From assembly GCA_014904845.1 (NCBI GenBank), contig MU119301.1, forward strand, positions 62,001 through 126,000: 64,000 nt of DNA. Reading direction: 5' to 3'. The position numbers and the translations under genes are program-made. The stretch's first letter is position 1. Each line of letters opens with the position of its first letter. Source of the stretch: Acephala macrosclerotiorum. Lineage: Eukaryota; Ascomycota; Leotiomycetes; Helotiales; Mollisiaceae. The notes beneath the pieces are model-generated. The model ran no database searches. It was not told the origin of the DNA and saw nothing but the letters and a program-made list of their open reading frames with translations. Of this stretch, positions 58,387 through 64,000 are shown one piece after another.

Positions 58387-59192
58387 AAGCGGAGAGTCGA
58401 GTAGGAAGAGCGCCTTCCAGCTCCTAACCCCCAAAATTGGAGAAGACGAGTCATGGAACAAGGCGACGAAGAATGGACTCGATCCTGCTACCCTCAAGCT
58501 GCATGATAGCGAATGTTTCGGCCAAAAGCTTGACACCTCGCTCGAGAACGTCTAAGACCTCGCTTGTGGACATCCACTGTCTTCCTTGAGAAAGTTCGGA
58601 TCTCGGTCATGACAACTGACGAACTGAAAGTACGAACCGAAAGTATCTTAGAAATCTACTCGACTTCGGAAGCCTCCCTTCCAAAATGGAACAGACTCTA
58701 CTCTTGCGAGGAACCCAGAAGCCTAAAAAATATAATCTGACTTCAGCAATCCTCGCAGGCAATATCCAAGTCGAGTCCGAAGACTATAAGCGGCCTCATC
58801 ACCTTCAATATGATGTGTTAACACCAGCCAAGTCAGGTCAACGAAGTATAAAGCGTCGTCGCCTTACAGGAAAGGTGAACAAGAACCTCCACGTTACTGA
58901 AACAGAAGCTACAAACGGGCGCTGTTTTGTAAGAGAGGAAGGTAGTTGGAATGTCGTTGCCATAGGCTTTGTGTTTTCAAGGTGATAGCGCTGGTTGGAC
59001 GAGAGGTGAAGATACGAGTGTTGAGAAGGCATGATCGATTCCGATACTGGAGTTGAGTCTGAGTCGAGGTCGAGGAATAGGTGCCATTGAAGATCTCCAA
59101 TCCACCCCAACAACTAAATTGAGTAATGTACACAGCCCTGGACGCCACCAACCAACCCACGACCATATCGTGTTTAGCAATTCCTTGCACAA
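58387..59192. other. Convergent intergenic region
   Basis: 3' flanks of the PLC-like gene (+) and the surface protein gene (-). Frames at 58199-58555 and 58686-58985 (+) have no supported identity. Confidence 0.4.
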
Positions 59193-60084
59193 CTAACCTA
59201 TTTCATGTCTCCCAGCGATCGGAGACGTGAATTCAACATATCCCGAAGAAGTCTCCGCATACGTAGAGTTCTTCTCTGTCTACGAAAATGCACCTTGACT
59301 TGGTGGCACAGGGTTACTCTTCTGTCTCCTCGCTGCAAACACGAGCTAGCTTACTGTGAGGGTGAGGATCACAAGGATGGGGACGCCGAGGCCGAGTCCT
59401 ATTTTGGCTGCTGTATTCAGGCTGTTGTCGATGTCTTCGGAAGGGAAGGAGAAGGCGGGCTTGAATGCAGGTTCACAGGGCGATGAAGAGGTGATGTTTG
59501 TTCCTACGGTGGTGCTTGTTTCTTCGCTGGCAGTGGTGAGTGTCCTGGTGGAGAGCGCGCCGGCGGACGGAAATATGGAGAGACTGGAACCCATCAAACC
59601 GGCCAAAGCCATTGATGAGGCTGAACTTGTTGAAATCGTTGACAGGTCAAGGTGGTGGCGGGGACATCGTACGGGAGATTCGGCACTTGTGATGTTGAAA
59701 TCATGGCTCGTCGCAGCTGGCTCGTTTGCATCGTCGAACAAAAGTTGGAAATAGAATGCGTGCGAAATCGACAAGCTTTCATGCGTTCCCACTGTCCAGT
59801 TCAAAGTGGTGGTGTTGGCTGGCACTCCTTTGACTGAAGTCAATACAGTGTTCCATCGAAATAGACAACTCGTACTTACTACTAATAGGTTCCCAGGTGT
59901 CATTCGCAAGGCCGTGAAGCATAATCAGGTTCAATGGAGTACCTTCCTCTTCTTGCTGTAGGCTCCATTGAATGGCCATAATCGATTCTGTAGCCGCGAC
60001 AGCATTGGAAGCAACGTCTCCAGGAACATCGACAGGAGGAGGGTTGACGAACGTGACACCGGAAACGAAAGTGAAAAACCTCAA
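59193..60084 (-). CDS. Single-pass Ser/Thr-rich cell-surface protein, N-terminus uncertain
   Basis: Seen exons: up to 60084-59880, 59833-59355 and probably 59279-59193, with introns of 46 bases (GTAAGT, CTTCAG) and 75 bases (GTAAGC, TCGTAG). The product (256 residues from 60084) has an extracellular domain starting VTFVNPPPVDVPGDV, then ESIMAIQWSLQQEEEG, NLIMLHGLANDTWEPIS and KGVPANTTTLNWTVG, a Ser/Thr-rich stem, one membrane helix (IGLGLGVPILVILTLT) and, if the last intron is used, a tail ending SPIAGRHEIG. Without it the protein would stop right after the helix (59346). This layout is common in uncharacterised ascomycete wall or membrane proteins. The start is unclear: the frame has no ATG before VTFVNPP. 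An ATG 46 bases up-frame, beginning MSLSVLLYL, looks like a leader but is one frame off; a frameshift or an unseen exon is possible. Confidence 0.6.
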
Positions 60085-60842
60085 AGGTAAAGCAAAACCG
60101 ACAATGACATTGCACCGCTACGAAGAATTGATGCTTCGCGCGATTGAGGATGTTAAGCACATTCAGAACGAAAGAGTGCAGAAGACAAATCCAAGAAGAC
60201 ACCTTCGAGCCGTACATAAGTGTGGGCCGTCATTACGTCTTGAGGCTCAAGAGCCTGCACATTTTGTATCACTTGATCATGATTTCTAGCAATATAAGCT
60301 CAGATGGTCAATGCATGGCATTTTCGGTAAACATTACCCTGAACAACGTCCGATCTGAACAAACTTCCAGGTAGCCTGCAGCTTGTGCTACGATTGACTT
60401 AGCGAGCAGATGCAGAAGGTGGTTTGGACCAATTTAATACCTCCTTTCCCCTGCAGCTGTGAGCCAACTCCAATTACCTTCCTGTTGAGCACGTCTTTTG
60501 ATTGTCGAGGCAATTTTTGTTGTGATGCTTAAAAGTGAATCGCGTCGCGCACCGATGACGAAACACTCATACCCCAATGGAAAATAAATGAGCCACATGA
60601 TGTTCAAGTCGTGGATGGATATTTAAGCAGCTACCCGTACGTGCGGTTGATAATGGTGATCCCTTGGGTGAGAATGTAGGAATGCTGACGCACGCATAAA
60701 TAAGCAGCGAAGCTTGAGAAGTGAATGGTACCTATACGGATCTGACTAATCTTCTATCTCACCTCATACAAATCACACATTCATTCTCTTCCCCCTTCAC
60801 AGTTCTGGACTCAAATTCTTTTGCGCTTTCGAGTTTTCAGAT
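60085..60842. other. Upstream region shared by the surface protein gene and the glycosyltransferase relic
   Basis: About 750 bases, with the unresolved N-terminus of the surface protein at its left end. A TATTTAAG at about 60620 and a pyrimidine-rich stretch before 60840 fit a promoter for the former glycosyltransferase gene. Confidence 0.4.
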
Positions 60843-61690
60843 ATGCGGCGAATAACCCGGAATCTGCTGCACAATTTGTCAAGTCCCATAATAACGATCA
60901 TCTTGTGGATCCTATTCTTCATCAATCATGACAGCCTAGGCCTAGACAACTTTAAGATCTCAAACGTATTCCCTTCAATAACAGCTCCAGCAACCGCAAT
61001 ACCAGAAAAACTATAATACAAACTCGGTCCACAAGGCTTGAGCTCCAACTCATGAGAATGGCTCGCAGATTGTTTGACCAAAATCCCACCTACGAACTCG
61101 AATTTATGACGGACGAAACGAGCGATTTATACGTTGGAAAGTGTTTCTCAGCTCATCCCGACATCGTTGATACCTACCAGGCTGTTCCCATTCCTATCCT
61201 CGAAGCCAACTTGCTTCGATATTTGACCCTCTACGACGAAGGCGGAGTTTGGAACGACCTCGCCGTCTCTTGTGTGGCATAACTATGCGGGATTGGGTAC
61301 CTGCTCAAGACAAGGAGAAAGTTGGCATTGTAGTTCGGTTGGAAATGGCAAAATGGCAGCTTTTTGCACTCGCAGTTTGCGAGTTGGACTATTATGACGA
61401 AGCCGAAGTCGCCACATATGCTGTGATGATTTAAGAAATTTTGGTTGCTTTTGACCAGAAGGCTGAGGAAAGCAGTGTCAAGCAGGCAGACTTGACGTTG
61501 GACATGGTTCGGGCCGGAGCCGAAAATCAACTTCGACCAGAGGGCTGAGCACCAGATGGAAACATAATGCTTGAGCGAATATCTTAACGCCCGTTACCCA
61601 GCTGAAGGTGTACCGTGGCCTGGGAGAAAAACTAAGCACTGTGATAGGTAGGGACATTTGGACAGAAAGGGAAGGGATGATGCAATTGCG
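60843..61690 (+). pseudogene. Decayed glycosyltransferase with DXD motif (OCH1-like, Gly_transf_sug family)
   Basis: The ATG at 60843 starts a type II membrane protein (ITIILWILFFINHD). In that frame TAA at 61014 stands where relatives have Trp before YKLGPQGL, and TGA at 61053 where they have Arg before EWLADCLTK. Near 61080 the frame changes to give NPTYELEFMTDETSDLYV, PDIVDTYQAVPIPILEANLL and YLTLYDEGGVWNDLAVSC; the family's catalytic DLD is DLA here. The next frames give MRDWVPAQDKEKVGIVV, then QFASWTIMTKPKSPHM, then EILVAFDQKAEESSVKQADL, then KVYRGLGEKLSTVIGRDIW. At least five frame changes and two stops are present. Intact members add mannose or related sugars in the Golgi. The order and spacing match one gene, so this is one decayed copy and not several fragments. 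Confidence 0.85.
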
Positions 61691-62398
61691 ACAATGAAGA
61701 AGACTCGATGAAAGCATGCTAGAGGTTTGCCACTTGGCACCTGGAGAGGCATCGGTTGACAGTGGAACCTTCTCAACTCGTGACGCGAGAGGATGAGAGA
61801 TCACGAGCCGGAGGAAATGTATTGTGTAACGTATCTGCATTCTTGACCAACTCGATACATATTATCATTCGGCCCAGCGGAGTTGTCGTAATGTCCACGA
61901 TCCACCACAGTTTAGGAACAGCTCTCCTTTCCTCCCCCACCCACACCACAGATGCAGCCGCCAAGTATCATCATCCATTATCATCAGTAGCCACTAGAGG
62001 TGAGGAGTATAGGTCTAGCTAAGCGAGAGCAGATTCAATCGCCTAAGACCATACCACAGCCTACTAGCCTTCCCTCCCACATCGCCACCTCCATTCGTAA
62101 ACCACCATTCATCAATATCGTCGATTCCACGGTATCCCATCTCCATAGCTACCATCCCAAAATGGACACTAAGCTGGCAAAAATTCAAACATTTCGTTAC
62201 AGTATTCCATATTAACGCCAGATGCAATGCCTCGATGTCCCTAACGCCGACGCAGAAAAAAAGAACAGAAAAATACATTATGAGCAGAAGACTAGTACAT
62301 CGCTAAAGACAGTCACACACAGTAATTCGAGAGCAAAGCGGAGGCTTGGCTCAGATCGTAATGAAACAGATGGAAGGAAAGATGATGTGAATCGGAAC
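61691..62398. other. 3' flank of the SOG2-like gene
   Basis: About 700 bases between the glycosyltransferase relic and the SOG2-like stop codon. No gene seen. Confidence 0.45.
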
Positions 62399-64000
62399 TT
62401 AGATGGTCGGCTCGCCACTGCCACCACCACTACCACCACTGTTGTCGCCGTTGTCGTTGCCGGTCCGATCACCATTGGCGCCACGTTCGCGTTTCCTGCG
62501 TTCGTTGTCCTGAGCAATGGCTCGTTGTTGTGCTTCGTTCATGACAGGCAATGGTGTTAATGGCGCATTAGGCCTGGTATCGAAACCAGCTTCTAGGATT
62601 CCTCGGCCCCTTCCTCGCCTAGACTGCTCAAATGGAGGAGCCCGAGTTCCATCACTTGGACCGAGCCATGGACCACCAGATGCTAAGGTCATGGTATTTT
62701 CGCGGGAGTTTGACATGGAGAAGTTTGCCACACCATATGTCATAGTATTTGAACGCTGACCGGCCTGAGACTGGCCGTAGTATGATGGCATATTGACAAA
62801 GGTAGCACTACCTGGGGTTGAAGGTACAGTCGCTTGTACAGCTGGGCCGAGGGCGGCACTTTGAGGAGTCATAGGCAGGGGGACTTGGGACGCGGGAGAT
62901 TGCGTGCTACCATTCAGTTGTCCGTTGTTTGCATGGGCCAAGTTTGCCCAAGGTGAATTGAAGATTTGGGCACTGGTGGCTTTGATTTCTTTCTGAAGTG
63001 GGCGGATAAGGTCGACTACTTGATTAGGGAAAAGACTAGATTGTTGCTTGATTTTCTTCACGTCAAGGATGAAGTCCGTGTAGACCTTAATGCCGTTAGC
63101 GTCAAGCATTAACTTGAGAGCGTCGTCACCTACTTCGACGAATTTGGCGCACGATTGCCAGAACGAAGGTTGAGTTCTCACACCAGGCTGATTGAGCTTG
63201 ATTTGAGACAGTCTGTTCTTCAGAAAAGCTGCAGCGTTTATCCATTCGTCACCTTTCGCGATGAGTTTCTGCCAGGCTGCGGTTGGAACTTGTGGGCGAT
63301 CGCGCTGGTCACTGAGTTGCATCGCGGCCGTGAAGTGATCCTTGACAATTGGCATGTTTCTAAGAGTCAGCTCGACACTGCCTCGCAAGGCAAGGAAAAT
63401 CGCTTCCCATTTGAGATCCTCTTCGGTATAATCTCCCGTTATCCTGCTTCCAGACGCACTAGATGTGAAGGATTCTCCTGAACGTGGGGTCGCACGGTCG
63501 ATGCCGTTCGTTAGGCTGGGATTGAAGTTGGAATTATTGGTGAAGATGTTTGAACGACCAATTCCATTTGGTGCAGGAAGTTGTTGGTCAGTAGATACTT
63601 GAAGGTTTGGAGGGCGTTGAATAGTAGTCCCGCTTCTCGATCGTGGTGCGGTACCAGGTTGCTCGCGCGTCGAGGTGACATATTGGCTTCTGACTATTGC
63701 TCTGTCCAAGTTGAGTCTCGCCGGTCTCAAGGTCTCGTCTAGGACGATCCGTGCTCTCCCGTCCTCCATACCTGGCATACCGTCGACTGGTTCGCGCGCT
63801 CTTGCAAATGCTTCGCTTGCGTTACGAATTTCTGCTATGCTGCCGTAAACGTTCAACAAGAGCGTGCGGATGTAGCGAGGATCTCCGTTCTCCAGCAACG
63901 CTTGAACGTTGCTTTGTAGAAGACTACATACATGCACGTACGCACTCACACAGTCAACGCAGGTGCGGTGGATGTTTTCGTTAGATCGTGGTGCAGCTTC
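62399..64000 (-). CDS. SOG2-like RAM pathway protein, C-terminal part (cut by the window edge)
   Basis: The 533 residues in the window read from the edge without a break: IHRTCVDCV and LLQSNVQALLENGDPRYIRT, RTLLLNVYGSIAEIRNASEA, later LKWEAIFLALRGSVELTLRN, SFWQSCAKFVEVGDDALKLM and YTDFILDVKKIKQQSSLFPN. This is the conserved C-terminal domain of SOG2-type proteins, which act with MOR/NDR kinases (RAM network) in polarity and cell separation. The leucine-rich repeats of the family should lie beyond 64000. The end is disordered, with Pro/Ser/Thr-rich sequence, an RGRGRG motif and a Gly-rich tail (NSGGSGGGSGEPTI). A GTGAGT near 63949 could be taken for a donor, but the frame continues through it and matches the expected protein. 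Confidence 0.87.
   Translation of the reverse strand, partial: EAAPRSNENIHRTCVDCVSAYVHVCSLLQSNVQALLENGDPRYIRTLLLNVYGSIAEIRNASEAFARAREPVDGMPGMEDGRARIVLDETLRPARLNLDRAIVRSQYVTSTREQPGTAPRSRSGTTIQRPPNLQVSTDQQLPAPNGIGRSNIFTNNSNFNPSLTNGIDRATPRSGESFTSSASGSRITGDYTEEDLKWEAIFLALRGSVELTLRNMPIVKDHFTAAMQLSDQRDRPQVPTAAWQKLIAKGDEWINAAAFLKNRLSQIKLNQPGVRTQPSFWQSCAKFVEVGDDALKLMLDANGIKVYTDFILDVKKIKQQSSLFPNQVVDLIRPLQKEIKATSAQIFNSPWANLAHANNGQLNGSTQSPASQVPLPMTPQSAALGPAVQATVPSTPGSATFVNMPSYYGQSQAGQRSNTMTYGVANFSMSNSRENTMTLASGGPWLGPSDGTRAPPFEQSRRGRGRGILEAGFDTRPNAPLTPLPVMNEAQQRAIAQDNERRKRERGANGDRTGNDNGDNSGGSGGGSGEPTI

Noticed and set aside
63924..63949. GTGAGT followed by TAG 26 bases on, suggesting a very short intron in the SOG2-like gene
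   Set aside because: It is too short for a fungal intron, and the unspliced frame matches the family.
1..64000. Secondary-metabolite cluster, CRISPR array, tRNA or rRNA genes
   Set aside because: No synthase-type genes, no regularly spaced repeats with unique spacers, and no paired A/B-box tRNA promoter sequences were seen by eye. A tRNAscan-SE run would settle the tRNA point.

Overview
The window looks like nuclear DNA of a filamentous ascomycete (Pezizomycotina). Genes are monocistronic and lie on both strands. Introns are 46-90 bases with GTRNGT-type donors and CTRAY branch points, and the products are typical of this group: a SUR7/PalI membrane protein, secreted PLC-like phosphodiesterases, an OCH1-type glycosyltransferase relic, a HET-domain relic and a SOG2/RAM protein. 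The HET relic and the secreted protein families suggest Leotiomycetes, but that is inference only. I saw no tRNA, rRNA, CRISPR array or intact transposon.

Layout: 0.7-3.7 kb holds a decayed HET-domain gene. 5.3-28 kb is gene-rich: a small spliced Cys/His-rich protein (-), a tail-anchored FHA protein (-) divergent from an IFRD-family gene (+), a Ser-rich PLC-like secreted protein with a likely GPI signal (-), a SUR7/PalI protein (+), a broken F-box gene that contains a G-rich hexamer repeat (+), a ZRC1-type vacuolar zinc transporter of eight exons (-), and a 1,895-residue low-complexity protein (-). 28-43 kb is poor in genes. Its one clear gene is a TCP11/SOK1 protein; the rest is a 17-bp minisatellite, an AT-rich island, a decayed coding relic and an array of about 140-bp degenerate tandem repeats. 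43-53 kb is dense again: an EamA transporter, TAF13, KSH1, a coiled-coil protein, ribosomal protein uS12 (RPS23), a PNGase A-type amidase and a small conserved protein. 53-62 kb is sparse: a second PLC-like phosphodiesterase, a single-pass Ser/Thr-rich surface protein and a decayed glycosyltransferase. The window ends inside a SOG2-like gene.

The genes do not form a cluster or pathway. Three divergent pairs share short upstream regions (FHA/IFRD, TAF13/KSH1, coiled-coil protein/RPS23). Several products concern the cell surface and secretion: SUR7, two PLC-like proteins, KSH1, the PNGase A-like protein, the surface protein and SOG2. The most unusual sequence features are four decayed genes recognisable across their frames, two probable GC-AG introns, and three different repeat structures in the gene-poor parts. 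I found no convincing new multi-gene system.
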